A stretch of DNA of 64,000 bases from SB25 sp050180705 (lineage in GTDB: Bacteria > Bacteroidota > Bacteroidia > Bacteroidales > Tenuifilaceae), in assembly GCA_050180705.1 (NCBI GenBank), contig JBFXDX010000010.1, forward strand, positions 1-64,000. Direction: 5' to 3'. Made by a program: the position numbers and the translations under genes. Shown here in pieces: positions 45,045 through 54,319 of this stretch (positions are counted from its first letter, which is position 1; the number at the start of each line of letters is the position of its first letter). The notes beneath the pieces were generated by a model. It was not told where the DNA came from. It saw nothing but the letters and a program-made list of their open reading frames with translations, and did no database searches.

Positions 45045-45141
45045 GTTGAATATCTTTCCAAAAAAGCCACGAGAGGTTTATCTGTTAAATAGTTATCAAC
45101 ACTTCTATTTTTTCTGTATTAAAAGTTTTAATATTACTGGA

Positions 45142-45176
45142 AAGTTCAGCTTTCGATTTTCTGAACTTGGCTTTTT
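45142..45176 (+). terminator. Candidate terminator before the FAD-protein gene
   Basis: A perfect 8-bp stem (45142-45149 with 45161-45168, AAGTTCAG/CTGAACTT), 11-base loop, followed by GGCTTTTT. It is about 100 bases after the unknown membrane gene. Confidence 0.5.
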
Positions 45177-45196
45177 AATGTCTTGAATCTAATATT

Positions 45197-46468
45197 ATGA
45201 AAATAGCAGTAATAGGATTTGGTGCCGCAGCAATAGGTTTGTTGGAACGAATGAAGGATACAGAGCACGAAATTCACGTGTTCGAGAAAAGTCCAGATAT
45301 TTATTCGTCGAGTATCTCTGGGATTAGAGCCGATGGGAAACTATTTGTTTCTACCGAAATGGGCGGGGAAATTTTTATTGATCCGATATTGCAACGCAGG
45401 CTAGTCGATTTTTATATCAACTTTACGGAGCAAAAGCATGTTGAGACGGGGAAATCGTTCAATTCGCAAACATATTATCGTCAGTTTTACGAGAAAGGCT
45501 TTATGCCTATTTCTTCTGAGTTCTTTCATATTGGTACAGATCAACTCAAGGAGGTGCTTTTCAATATTTATGCGATGTTTGGAAAATCATCAAACATCCA
45601 TTTCCATTTCGATGCAGAGATAACCAGCGTTGAGCCCAATAATGGTGGAGTTGTTATTAATAACTCCGATTATTTCGATATGGCCGCAATTGCGGTAGGG
45701 CGGAGTGGGCATAAATTGATTAACAAACTTATTGGGGAGGATTCATCTTTGGTTCAGAATAATACTCGGGTCGATTTGGGCGTTCGTTATGAGGTGCCAA
45801 ACCATATTGTTGAGGAGTTAAATAAGGAGATGTACGAGTTTAAGGTGAAGTACAAAAGCCGCACGGGCTACATGGTTCGTACTTTCTGTAATAATCCATC
45901 GGGGTTTGTGGTTACCGAAAATTATGGGGATTTTACAACAGTGAACGGGCACGCCAAGATGCGCGAGAAGAGTACCAACACAAATTTTGCTATACTTGCA
46001 TCGTTGGTTTTAACCGAGCCATTTAATGATCCAATCGGTTACGGTTCGTACATAGCTAAAATGTCAAACCTTTTGGCAGGAGAAGGAAAGGTGATTCTGC
46101 AAACGTACAGTCACTTTAAAGAGTCGAAACGAACAAAAAACTTATATCGTGTTTTACCAACACTCGAGCCTGAAAAATATATTCTTGGTGATGTTAACCT
46201 TGCATTTCCTCGTCGGATAATTGAGAGCATTATCGATTTTATTGAGAATCTTGATACCGTTATTCCGGGAATTGCCAATAACGATAACTTGGTATATGCT
46301 CCAGAAATTAAGTTCTACTCCAACAGGCTTAATAACCTTTCGAATCCAAATCTCAAGTTTATTGGAGATTGCTCAGGCGCAACCCGTTCAATTATTTATG
46401 CAACGGCTCACGGCTACTTGATGGGCGATGCAATTCTGAATAATCAGTACTCAAATACATCGCTTTAA
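45197..46468 (+). CDS. FAD-dependent oxidoreductase (uncharacterised dehydrogenase-like)
   Basis: 423 aa. It opens with a dinucleotide-binding fold, MKIAVIGFGAAAIG. Central residues GRSGHKL and DLGVRYEVPN and the C-terminal FIGDCSGATRSIIYATAHGYLMG are in the pattern of HI0933/YtfP-like and FAD-dependent uncharacterised dehydrogenases, where the last region contacts FAD. The substrate is unknown. The stop codon overlaps the ABC gene start (TAATG), implying translational coupling, so both may act on one compound. Confidence 0.75.
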   Translation: MKIAVIGFGAAAIGLLERMKDTEHEIHVFEKSPDIYSSSISGIRADGKLFVSTEMGGEIFIDPILQRRLVDFYINFTEQKHVETGKSFNSQTYYRQFYEKGFMPISSEFFHIGTDQLKEVLFNIYAMFGKSSNIHFHFDAEITSVEPNNGGVVINNSDYFDMAAIAVGRSGHKLINKLIGEDSSLVQNNTRVDLGVRYEVPNHIVEELNKEMYEFKVKYKSRTGYMVRTFCNNPSGFVVTENYGDFTTVNGHAKMREKSTNTNFAILASLVLTEPFNDPIGYGSYIAKMSNLLAGEGKVILQTYSHFKESKRTKNLYRVLPTLEPEKYILGDVNLAFPRRIIESIIDFIENLDTVIPGIANNDNLVYAPEIKFYSNRLNNLSNPNLKFIGDCSGATRSIIYATAHGYLMGDAILNNQYSNTSL

Positions 46469-48075
46469 TGCTGAGAGTTGAGGATTTAACTATTGCTTTT
46501 GGCAGCAATGAGGTGGTAAAGGGCATTAGCATTCATCTTGATTCGGGTGAAATGCTTGGGATTGTAGGGGAGTCTGGTTCTGGAAAATCCATTTCATCGC
46601 TTTGCATTATGGGTTTATTGCCGAATAGTGCGATAGTTAAATCTGGCTCAATTCTATTTACAAAAGATAATACCAATCCTATCGATTTGGTAAGAATTTC
46701 CGAGGAGGAACATCGGCAATTGCGAGGAAAAGATATTGCGATGATTTTTCAGGAGCCACATACTTCGTTGAATCCATCGATGCGGTGCGGAAAGCAACTA
46801 CTTGAGGCTGTTGAGTTGAATTCGGGTTTGAAAGGAAAGGCTGCCGAAAATAGATGTTTGGAGTTGCTTTTGGAGATGCAGTTGCCCGATCCTTTTAAGA
46901 TTTACAAGAGTTATCCGCATCAACTTAGCGGTGGGCAAAAACAGCGGGTGATGATTGCTATTGCCCTTGCGGGCAATCCAAAACTGCTTATTGCCGATGA
47001 GCCCACAACTGCACTCGATGTGACTGTTCAGAAAAGCATTCTGTCGTTGCTGAAAGATATTCGAGATAAGCACCACGTTGGAATTATTTTTATTTCCCAC
47101 GATTTAATTGTAGTTGAGGATGTTGCCGATAAGGTAATTGTAATGAAACTTGGTGAGATTGTTGAGAGTGGTAATGCAAAGGAGGTATTTAACTCGCCAA
47201 AACATCCATATACACAGGCATTAATCAATTTCCGAAAATCACTTAACTCTCCAAATAGTTCACGGCTAAATGAATTTACTAAGCCTAAAATCTTCACGGT
47301 AAATGATCTTGAAGTGTTTTATGGTAAGCAAAGCAAATTGTTTAGACGATTTTCGAATCGGTTTGTTGCAGTAAATAAGGTAAGTTTCGATTTGCTTGAG
47401 GGAGAAACACTAGGTTTGGTAGGTGAATCGGGTTCTGGGAAAAGTACTATTGGACGATCTATACTTAGGTTGATTAAAAAGAACTCGGGCAATGTACTTT
47501 ACAATGGTAAACCTATTGAAGAATTTTCGAGGTCCGAAATGCTGAATTTTAGACGGGAGGTCCAACTGATTTTTCAGGATCCTTACTCATCGCTTAATCC
47601 GCGCTTAACCGTTGGGCAGGCACTAATGGAGCCAATGCTTTACCACGGATTGGTTAAAAAAACTGTGGAGGCCAAGCAGATTGTTTTAAATCTTCTTGAT
47701 AAAGTAAAGTTACCCGAAAGTAGTTTTTATAGATATCCTCACGAGTTTTCTGGCGGACAGCGTCAACGTATAGTTATTGCGCGTGCATTAACGCTTCAAC
47801 CAAAAGTACTAATCTGCGATGAGATTATTTCGGCATTAGATGTTGCCATTCAGGCGCAGATTCTAGACTTACTTGACGAACTAAAACGGGATTTTAACCT
47901 CACCTATCTATTCATTTCGCATGATTTGGGTGTTGTGCGCCATATCAGCGACAGAGTTATTGTACTTCAACATGGCAATATTATAGAATTAGGGCCTGTG
48001 AATGAAATTTTCGACAGGCCCCAAAGTGATTATACTAAGAATTTGATTGATTCTGTTCCTGGATTAAAACTTTAG
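46468..48075 (+). CDS. Fused ABC transporter ATP-binding protein (peptide/nickel type)
   Basis: 535 aa, two complete ABC domains. First: GESGSGKS near 34-41, signature LSGGQKQR near 151-158. Second: GESGSGKST near 318-326, FSGGQRQR near 428-435; both have Walker B Asp/Glu and switch His (IFISHDL, LFISHDLG). The oligopeptide-type C-terminal patch (FNSPKHPYTQAL, FDRPQSDYTKNL) puts it with Dpp/Opp/YejF ATPases. No permease or binding protein is adjacent, so the transmembrane partner must be encoded elsewhere. Its end overlaps the convergent PBP1A gene by 4 bases. Confidence 0.93.
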   Translation: MLRVEDLTIAFGSNEVVKGISIHLDSGEMLGIVGESGSGKSISSLCIMGLLPNSAIVKSGSILFTKDNTNPIDLVRISEEEHRQLRGKDIAMIFQEPHTSLNPSMRCGKQLLEAVELNSGLKGKAAENRCLELLLEMQLPDPFKIYKSYPHQLSGGQKQRVMIAIALAGNPKLLIADEPTTALDVTVQKSILSLLKDIRDKHHVGIIFISHDLIVVEDVADKVIVMKLGEIVESGNAKEVFNSPKHPYTQALINFRKSLNSPNSSRLNEFTKPKIFTVNDLEVFYGKQSKLFRRFSNRFVAVNKVSFDLLEGETLGLVGESGSGKSTIGRSILRLIKKNSGNVLYNGKPIEEFSRSEMLNFRREVQLIFQDPYSSLNPRLTVGQALMEPMLYHGLVKKTVEAKQIVLNLLDKVKLPESSFYRYPHEFSGGQRQRIVIARALTLQPKVLICDEIISALDVAIQAQILDLLDELKRDFNLTYLFISHDLGVVRHISDRVIVLQHGNIIELGPVNEIFDRPQSDYTKNLIDSVPGLKL

Positions 48076-50417
48076 AAAAGTTCTATCTCATTGATTTCTT
48101 CATTGTCCATCTTATTGTCACAGTTCAAATCGAGGTTTTTGAGCATAACTGGTTTGTCCCAATTATCCTCAGGAGTAATTCCCAACGATGGATCGGCGTA
48201 AACTTTCTGAAGAAAAGTTGCAAAAATAGGAAGAGCCATACTTGCTCCTTGTCCCATTCTTATATTGTCAAAATGAACGGCTCTATCTTCTGCTCCAGTC
48301 CAAACACCAGCAACTAAATTTGGAGTAACTCCCATAAACCAACCATCGGAATGGTTTTGGGTTGTACCTGTTTTACCACCAATGTGCCCAGTAAGTTGAT
48401 ACTTATAGTGTAAGCGAATAGCTGTTCCTTGATTTACAACGGATTCGAGTAAATTTATCATTAGATAAGCCGTTTGATCACTAATCGCTTCAGTTTTGCT
48501 TGTGTTGAATTGTGCTAAAACGTTGCCATTCCGATCTTCAATTCTTGTCACAAAAATTGGCTCAACATGAACCCCCTTATTGGCAAAAGTTCCGTATGCT
48601 CCAACCATTTCGTATAAGCTAAAGTCAAATGTTCCTAAAAAGATCGAGTAAACAGGGTCAATTCTACTATGTATCCCGAGTTGCTTAATCATTTCAACAA
48701 CTGCTTCGGGAGTAAACTGTTTCATAACCCATGCGGAGATATTATTTACAGAGTTGGCCAATCCCCACTTTAGCGTAACCATTTTACCATCATATTTAGA
48801 ATTTGCTGAGTTTTTGGGAGTCCAAGTTGTGTCAGTGATAAATGTTTGAGGAACATTGGGTACTTCAAGGCAAGGTGAGTAGCCTTCTTGCATTGCAAGG
48901 GTATATAAGAATGGTTTTATGGTTGAGCCAACCTGACGTTTTCCTTGCTTAACCATATCGTATTTAAAGTGACGAAAATCGGGACCACCAACGTATGCTT
49001 TTATATGCCCATTGTGAGGATCCATCGCCATAAAACTCGATCGTAGAAATTTCTTATAGTACTTTATTGAATCTAGAGGCGTCATAATAGTATCGCGTTC
49101 CCCGTTCCAAGTAAACACTGTCATCGGTGTTTTTGTATTGAAGTTTGCGTAAATACTATCTTTGGTTGCTCCAGCATTTCTTAGCAATCGGTACCTTTCG
49201 GTTTGCCTCATGGCAAGATACGTGATATCGTTAGCCTGTTCTGGAGTAATTTTTGATGAATAAGGAACTCCTCTTCTTGCTTTGATTTCTTGGTCAAGAA
49301 CAGGTTGTAGTTCAGTTTTGAGGTGATCTTTTAGAGAGTTTTCTGCATACTCCTGCATATGTGAGTTAATGGTGGTGTATATTTTTAAGCCATCGCGGTA
49401 TATATTATATGGAGTTCCATCGGGTTTTGCATTTTTATAGCACCAGCCATACAACGGATTGGTTTCCCATAGTAAAGAGTCTTCGCGGTACATATCGTAT
49501 GAGTAATAATACTTACGATCGGGCTGCTTCGAGGTCATAAATAAACGAATCATTTCGCGGAAATAGGTTGCTAATCCAGCATTATGATCTTGAGTTTTAA
49601 AATCGAGAGTTATAGGGATTTTTGATATTGAATCGTATTGCTGTTCGGTTATGTAGTTGTATCGTTCCATTTGTTTCAGAACAACATTTCTTCGTTGGAT
49701 TGATCGCTCGGGATTTCGTGTTGGACTATACCGGGAGGGTGCGTTAACAACGCCTACCAGTAGTGCTGCTTCTTCAATCTTAAGAGAGTCTGGATTGGTA
49801 TTGAAGAAAGTTTTTGCAGCCGATTTGATTCCATACGAGTTACTGCCAAACTCAACAATATTTAAGTACATGGCAATAATCTCTTCCTTTGTGTAGTTCC
49901 GTTCAAGTTTTACGGCTGTAATCCATTCTTTAAATTTAGTAATAACAAGTTTGGTTTTACGAACAATAGCGGTACTGTTGCTTGCTGTGTCGCGAGGGAA
50001 AAGATTTTTAGCCAACTGTTGCGTTATGGTACTACCTCCACCTGCGGTTTTTTTGCCGAAAAGAATGGTTTTGAACATAACGCGGCCCAATCCTCTGAAA
50101 TCAATACCGCTGTGGGATTGGAAGCGAACGTCTTCTGTGGCAATTAGCGCATTAATGACATTGGGTGATATTTCATCGTAGTTGACAAAGGTTCTGTTCT
50201 GAACGAAAAAATTTCCAAGAACCACATTATCTTCCGAGATAATTTCGGTTGCGATATTGCTTTTGGGGTTTTCAAGTTCTTCGAAGGTTGGCATTGGTCC
50301 AAAAAACTCTGCACCTATTAGAATGAAAATTGTTACAATGAAAAGTCCTACAAATGCAAAAATTCCCCAGAACCATAGGCGAAATTTTTCAACCGAAAAA
50401 AGATTTTTTACTTTCAT
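48072..50417 (-). CDS. Class A penicillin-binding protein 1A (transglycosylase/transpeptidase)
   Basis: 781 aa bifunctional peptidoglycan synthase. One N-terminal helix (about 12-37). The GT51 glycosyltransferase domain (about 55-235) has EDVRFQSHSGIDFRG and GGSTITQQLAKNL. The transpeptidase domain has the active-site STIK near 496-499, SVNN and KTGTT near 685-689. It has the long form with an extra region between the two domains. It is convergent with the ABC gene and divergent from topA. Confidence 0.95.
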   Translation of the reverse strand: MKVKNLFSVEKFRLWFWGIFAFVGLFIVTIFILIGAEFFGPMPTFEELENPKSNIATEIISEDNVVLGNFFVQNRTFVNYDEISPNVINALIATEDVRFQSHSGIDFRGLGRVMFKTILFGKKTAGGGSTITQQLAKNLFPRDTASNSTAIVRKTKLVITKFKEWITAVKLERNYTKEEIIAMYLNIVEFGSNSYGIKSAAKTFFNTNPDSLKIEEAALLVGVVNAPSRYSPTRNPERSIQRRNVVLKQMERYNYITEQQYDSISKIPITLDFKTQDHNAGLATYFREMIRLFMTSKQPDRKYYYSYDMYREDSLLWETNPLYGWCYKNAKPDGTPYNIYRDGLKIYTTINSHMQEYAENSLKDHLKTELQPVLDQEIKARRGVPYSSKITPEQANDITYLAMRQTERYRLLRNAGATKDSIYANFNTKTPMTVFTWNGERDTIMTPLDSIKYYKKFLRSSFMAMDPHNGHIKAYVGGPDFRHFKYDMVKQGKRQVGSTIKPFLYTLAMQEGYSPCLEVPNVPQTFITDTTWTPKNSANSKYDGKMVTLKWGLANSVNNISAWVMKQFTPEAVVEMIKQLGIHSRIDPVYSIFLGTFDFSLYEMVGAYGTFANKGVHVEPIFVTRIEDRNGNVLAQFNTSKTEAISDQTAYLMINLLESVVNQGTAIRLHYKYQLTGHIGGKTGTTQNHSDGWFMGVTPNLVAGVWTGAEDRAVHFDNIRMGQGASMALPIFATFLQKVYADPSLGITPEDNWDKPVMLKNLDLNCDNKMDNEEINEIELF

Positions 50418-50576
50418 ACTTCAAAGTTTCGTAATGAGCGGTAAAGGTAAGAAATATTTATGCTGATAGTTTTATCAATTTAAATTCACGAAAAATCAAC
50501 CTGTAACACGTTGTCAATCTAATGTGTATATTTAAAGCCATTATGTTTAATTTCACAATAATTTATTAATTTGTTG

Positions 50577-50604
50577 TTGATAAACGGTCAAATGTTTTAC
50601 TTTG
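50577..50604 (+). promoter_or_regulatory. Candidate promoter for topA
   Basis: TTG at 50577-50579 is followed after 18 bases by TACTTTG at 50598-50604, close to the Bacteroidota pattern TTG / TAnnTTTG. The start codon is 32 bases further on. Confidence 0.4.
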
Positions 50605-50635
50605 TGCTAAATTTTGAACGCAATATAACTAAGGT

Positions 50636-52957
50636 ATGATCGAGAATCTTGTTATTGTAGAGTCCCCTGCAAAGGCTAAAACTATAGAAAAATTTCTTGG
50701 AAAACAATTTGTGGTAAAGTCTAGTTTTGGGCATATTCGCGATTTATCCAAGAAAAAGCTTGGTGTAGATGTCGAAAAAAATTACAAGCCAGAATATATT
50801 ATCAGCGATGATAAGAAAAAGCTTGTCGATGAGTTGAAAAAAGCATCCGCCGAAGCTCAGGTTGTATGGCTAGCTTCCGATGAAGACCGCGAGGGAGAGG
50901 CCATTGCTTGGCATTTAGCCGAGGTTCTTAAATTAGATTTGAAAAAAACGAAGCGTATTGTTTTTCACGAAATTACTAAGGATGCTATTTTGCATGCGAT
51001 TCAAAATCCGCGCACTATCGATAACAACTTGGTAAATTCGCAGCAGGCTCGTCGAATTCTCGATAGAATGGTTGGTTTTGAGTTATCTCCAATACTTTGG
51101 AAAAAGGTAAAGCCATCCCTATCTGCAGGCCGGGTTCAGTCTGTTGCGGTTCGATTGATTGTTGAGAAAGAGCGTGAAATTATTGCATTCAATTCTTCAT
51201 CATTTTTTAGGGTTACCGGAATATTTAAGGGTGATGTTGATATAAAAGCTGAGTTGTCGAGTAAGCTATCGGATCTTAAAGAGGCGTCAAGTTTTATAGA
51301 GCATTGTAAAAGCGCAAACTTTAAAGTGCTGGATGTTACTAAAAAACCTACTAAGAAATCGCCAGCGCCTCCGTTTACAACATCAACTCTTCAGCAGGAA
51401 GCAAGCCGAAAATTCAACTTTTCGGTTTCGCAGACCATGACAATTGCACAGAAACTTTACGAATCGGGGTTTATAACTTATATGAGAACCGACTCTGTAA
51501 ACCTATCTTCAACTGCAATTGATGCTGCAAAGCAAATTATCTCGAGCGAATTTGGTGATAAATATCATCATTCGCGCCAGTATAAAACCAAGTCGAAAGG
51601 TGCACAGGAAGCCCATGAGGCAATCAGACCGACTTACTTCGATAAAGTAAAAATTTCAGGAAGTGCTGCTGAGCAGAAACTTTACGATTTAATTTGGAAA
51701 AGAACAATCGCCTCTCAAATGAGCGATGCACAGCTCGAAAAAACAACTATCAATATAGAGATTTCTGGCTCTAAATACCAGTTTGTAGCAGTTGGCGAGG
51801 TTGTTGTTTTTGATGGATTTTTGAAGGTTTATTTCGAATCGACCGATGATGACTCCGAGGAGGGTAGCAAAGATTTATTGCCTTCGGTAAAGGTTGGCCA
51901 ACAGCTCGATCCAAAGGAAATTTCGGCAAACGAGCGCTTTACTCAGCGACCTCCAAGGTATACAGAAGCTAGTCTTGTAAAAAAACTAGAGGAGTTAGGA
52001 ATTGGAAGACCATCTACATACGCGCCAACCATATCAACGATTCTTGCTCGTGGCTATGTTTTGAAGGAAGACAGACCTGGTGTTGAGCGAAAATATAGTT
52101 CAATAATCCTTAAGAATGGTAAGATTTCACAATCGGAAAAGACCGAAATTACTGGTGCCGAAAAATCTAAACTGTTTCCTAGTGATATTGGAATGGTTGT
52201 TAACGATTTTCTTTTGGAGTATTTCAAGGAGATAATCAGTTACAATTTTACAGCTAATGTTGAGAAAGAGTTCGATGAGATTGCCGTTGGCAATTTGGAG
52301 TGGACTAAAATGATAGATCAATTCTATAAGCCTTTCCATAAGTTAGTTGATAAAACAACAAAGGAATCGGATTATACAAAAGGGGAACGAGTTCTTGGTG
52401 TTGATCCCGTAAGTGGAAAACCTGTAAGTGTTCGGATTGGACGATTTGGTCCTGTTGTTCAGTTGGGTGAGAATGATACTGAAAACAAGATAAAACCACA
52501 ATTTGCCAGTTTGCTTAAAGGTCAGTTGATAGAGACAATAACCTTGGAAGAAGCTTTGTCACTATTTAAACTTCCTAGGAATATTGGCAGTTATGAGGAC
52601 AAAGAGGTTGTTATTGGGGTTGGTCGTTTTGGTCCTTATGTTCGACATAACTCCAAATTTGTTTCGCTTAAAAAGGATGATAATCCTCTAACTATAGAAT
52701 TAGAAAGAGCCATTGAGTTAATTGAAGAAGGCCGAAGAAAAGAGCGTGAGAAAGTTATCAAGATCTTTGATGAGGAAGTTAAAGTTCAGGTCCTTAATGG
52801 TAGGTGGGGTCCGTATATTGCTAGTAATGGAGCAAATTATAAGATTCCCAAAGGTACGGATGCGCATTCACTTTTGTATGAAGAGTGTCTTGAAATTATA
52901 AAGAAGCAGGATTCTTCACCGGCACCAAAGCGATTCCCAAAGAAAGGGAAAAGGTAG
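50636..52957 (+). CDS. topA: DNA topoisomerase I
   Basis: 773 aa type IA enzyme that relaxes negative supercoils. The Toprim domain has VESPAKAKTIEKFLG near 8-22 and SDEDREGEAIAWH near 79-91. The active-site Tyr is in GFITYMRTDSV near 282. The C-terminus has no cysteine zinc fingers but a series of Gly-Arg-Phe-Gly-Pro repeats (GRFGPVVQ, GRFGPYVR, GRWGPYIA) as in the Toprim_Crpt type. The arginase-fold gene follows after 18 bases. Confidence 0.96.
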   Translation: MIENLVIVESPAKAKTIEKFLGKQFVVKSSFGHIRDLSKKKLGVDVEKNYKPEYIISDDKKKLVDELKKASAEAQVVWLASDEDREGEAIAWHLAEVLKLDLKKTKRIVFHEITKDAILHAIQNPRTIDNNLVNSQQARRILDRMVGFELSPILWKKVKPSLSAGRVQSVAVRLIVEKEREIIAFNSSSFFRVTGIFKGDVDIKAELSSKLSDLKEASSFIEHCKSANFKVLDVTKKPTKKSPAPPFTTSTLQQEASRKFNFSVSQTMTIAQKLYESGFITYMRTDSVNLSSTAIDAAKQIISSEFGDKYHHSRQYKTKSKGAQEAHEAIRPTYFDKVKISGSAAEQKLYDLIWKRTIASQMSDAQLEKTTINIEISGSKYQFVAVGEVVVFDGFLKVYFESTDDDSEEGSKDLLPSVKVGQQLDPKEISANERFTQRPPRYTEASLVKKLEELGIGRPSTYAPTISTILARGYVLKEDRPGVERKYSSIILKNGKISQSEKTEITGAEKSKLFPSDIGMVVNDFLLEYFKEIISYNFTANVEKEFDEIAVGNLEWTKMIDQFYKPFHKLVDKTTKESDYTKGERVLGVDPVSGKPVSVRIGRFGPVVQLGENDTENKIKPQFASLLKGQLIETITLEEALSLFKLPRNIGSYEDKEVVIGVGRFGPYVRHNSKFVSLKKDDNPLTIELERAIELIEEGRRKEREKVIKIFDEEVKVQVLNGRWGPYIASNGANYKIPKGTDAHSLLYEECLEIIKKQDSSPAPKRFPKKGKR

Positions 52958-52975
52958 GTTATACTTAAATTATCG

Positions 52976-54157
52976 ATGGAAGAATTACTAGCCTATTTAG
53001 TTTCTGCCGATGTAACTCCAATGAATATTGGTGTTAGTAGACAATCATCGTTATATGGGAAGGTTCTATCGCTTCATCGAGGTGGTTGTGAAATACTACC
53101 TGGCGATATCGTTATTATAGGTGTAAACGAGAGTCGGAACTCATCACGGCCAACATTACAACATGCTCCAAATATTATTCGGCAATACCTTTATGGATTA
53201 TCTGCAATCAACCTAAAAGGTAAGATCATTGATGCGGGAAACATTGTTGCAACAGAGACTCCAGCACAGACCTACAAGGCCATTTTCGATGTTGTAAGTC
53301 TATTACTTTCTTCTGGAGCAATATTGCTTGTGTTGGGAGGAACGCAGGAAATAACCGAGAGCATATATAGGGGATTCAAAACTTCGAAGGAGTTGATTAC
53401 TTTATCGATAATAGATTCTCATATTGATCAGGATAATGATGCGGAAGATTTTCATTCCCTAAATTATTTGAATAGATTGATTTGCGAGGATTCTCAGTCG
53501 TTATTTGACATTAGCATGATAGGTTATCAGGGATATTTTGTTGATTCTAGTAATGTTGACAAACTTCGTAACTTAAACTATGAGTTGCTTCGACTTGGTT
53601 TTGTTCGAGGAAATTATCGAGAAGTAGAGCCAACGTTGAGAAACTCGGATATCGTTAGTTTTGATATGGGAGCAATTCGATCTTCCGATTCTCCTGGAAA
53701 TATTTTTCCCTCACCCAATGGGCTATATGCAGAGGAAGCATGTCAGTTAGCTCGATATGCAGGAACAAGTGATAGAACTAATTGTTTCGGTGTATTTGAG
53801 TATAATCCAGATAAAGATACTACAGGCCAGTCAGCATTGCTTGCTGCACAGTTGGTTTGGCATTTTTTGGATGGAATGGTGCAGCGTAAAAACGAGATAG
53901 TAACAATTCAGTCCGAGAATACTAAAAAATTTATAGTTAACTCGGGAACTCCTGGTATTGATCTCATTTTTTATAAAAATGAGATATCCGACAATTGGTG
54001 GTTCGAAATGCCTGCTGCGACTAAAGGAAAATATAAGGACCGTTTGATAATCCCTTGCTCTCCGATGGATTATCTTCTTGCCTGTAAGGAAGAAATTCCA
54101 GAACGCTGGTTGCGTTTTCTGCATAAGATTCAACACCTTAACAAAGGGAAAAAATAA
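52976..54157 (+). CDS. Arginase/formimidoylglutamase-fold protein with altered metal site
   Basis: 393 aa, ureohydrolase fold. The binuclear Mn site of arginases is only partly kept: DSHID (D147, H149, D151) matches the DAHxD ligands, but the GGDHS histidine is replaced by Gln124 (GGTQE), and in the SxDxDxxDP motif the first Asp stays (D230) while the second is Gly232 (SFDMGAI). Activity is therefore doubtful; a structural or binding role is possible. Such a gene precedes the porP-gldKLMN genes in other Bacteroidota, as I recall. It is 18 bases after topA and is followed by a weak terminator and the T9SS operon. Confidence 0.8.
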   Translation: MEELLAYLVSADVTPMNIGVSRQSSLYGKVLSLHRGGCEILPGDIVIIGVNESRNSSRPTLQHAPNIIRQYLYGLSAINLKGKIIDAGNIVATETPAQTYKAIFDVVSLLLSSGAILLVLGGTQEITESIYRGFKTSKELITLSIIDSHIDQDNDAEDFHSLNYLNRLICEDSQSLFDISMIGYQGYFVDSSNVDKLRNLNYELLRLGFVRGNYREVEPTLRNSDIVSFDMGAIRSSDSPGNIFPSPNGLYAEEACQLARYAGTSDRTNCFGVFEYNPDKDTTGQSALLAAQLVWHFLDGMVQRKNEIVTIQSENTKKFIVNSGTPGIDLIFYKNEISDNWWFEMPAATKGKYKDRLIIPCSPMDYLLACKEEIPERWLRFLHKIQHLNKGKK

Positions 54158-54189
54158 ATTTCACGTAAAAGAGTAACCAAATTTTTTTA

Positions 54190-54215
54190 AGGGGTATAAA
54201 ACCCTACAGTTTTTT
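54190..54215 (+). terminator. Weak terminator after the arginase-fold gene
   Basis: A short stem AGGG/CCCT (54190-54193 with 54202-54205), 8-base loop, then T6 at 54210-54215. It separates the topA transcript from the T9SS genes. Confidence 0.4.
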
Positions 54216-54238
54216 ATCAACACATATTTGTTAATAAA

Positions 54239-54270
54239 TTTGTAGGAGTTCATTTTTTTTATTTACTTTA
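54239..54270 (+). promoter_or_regulatory. Candidate promoter of the porP-gldKLMN operon
   Basis: TTTG at 54239-54242, 21 bases, then TACTTTA at 54264-54270, one base off the Bacteroidota -7 consensus. About 50 bases before the porP start. Confidence 0.35.
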
Positions 54271-54319
54271 CTTTTCCGTTTAAAAGGGAAATAACATTTA
54301 TGCGCTATTTATTTCAAGT

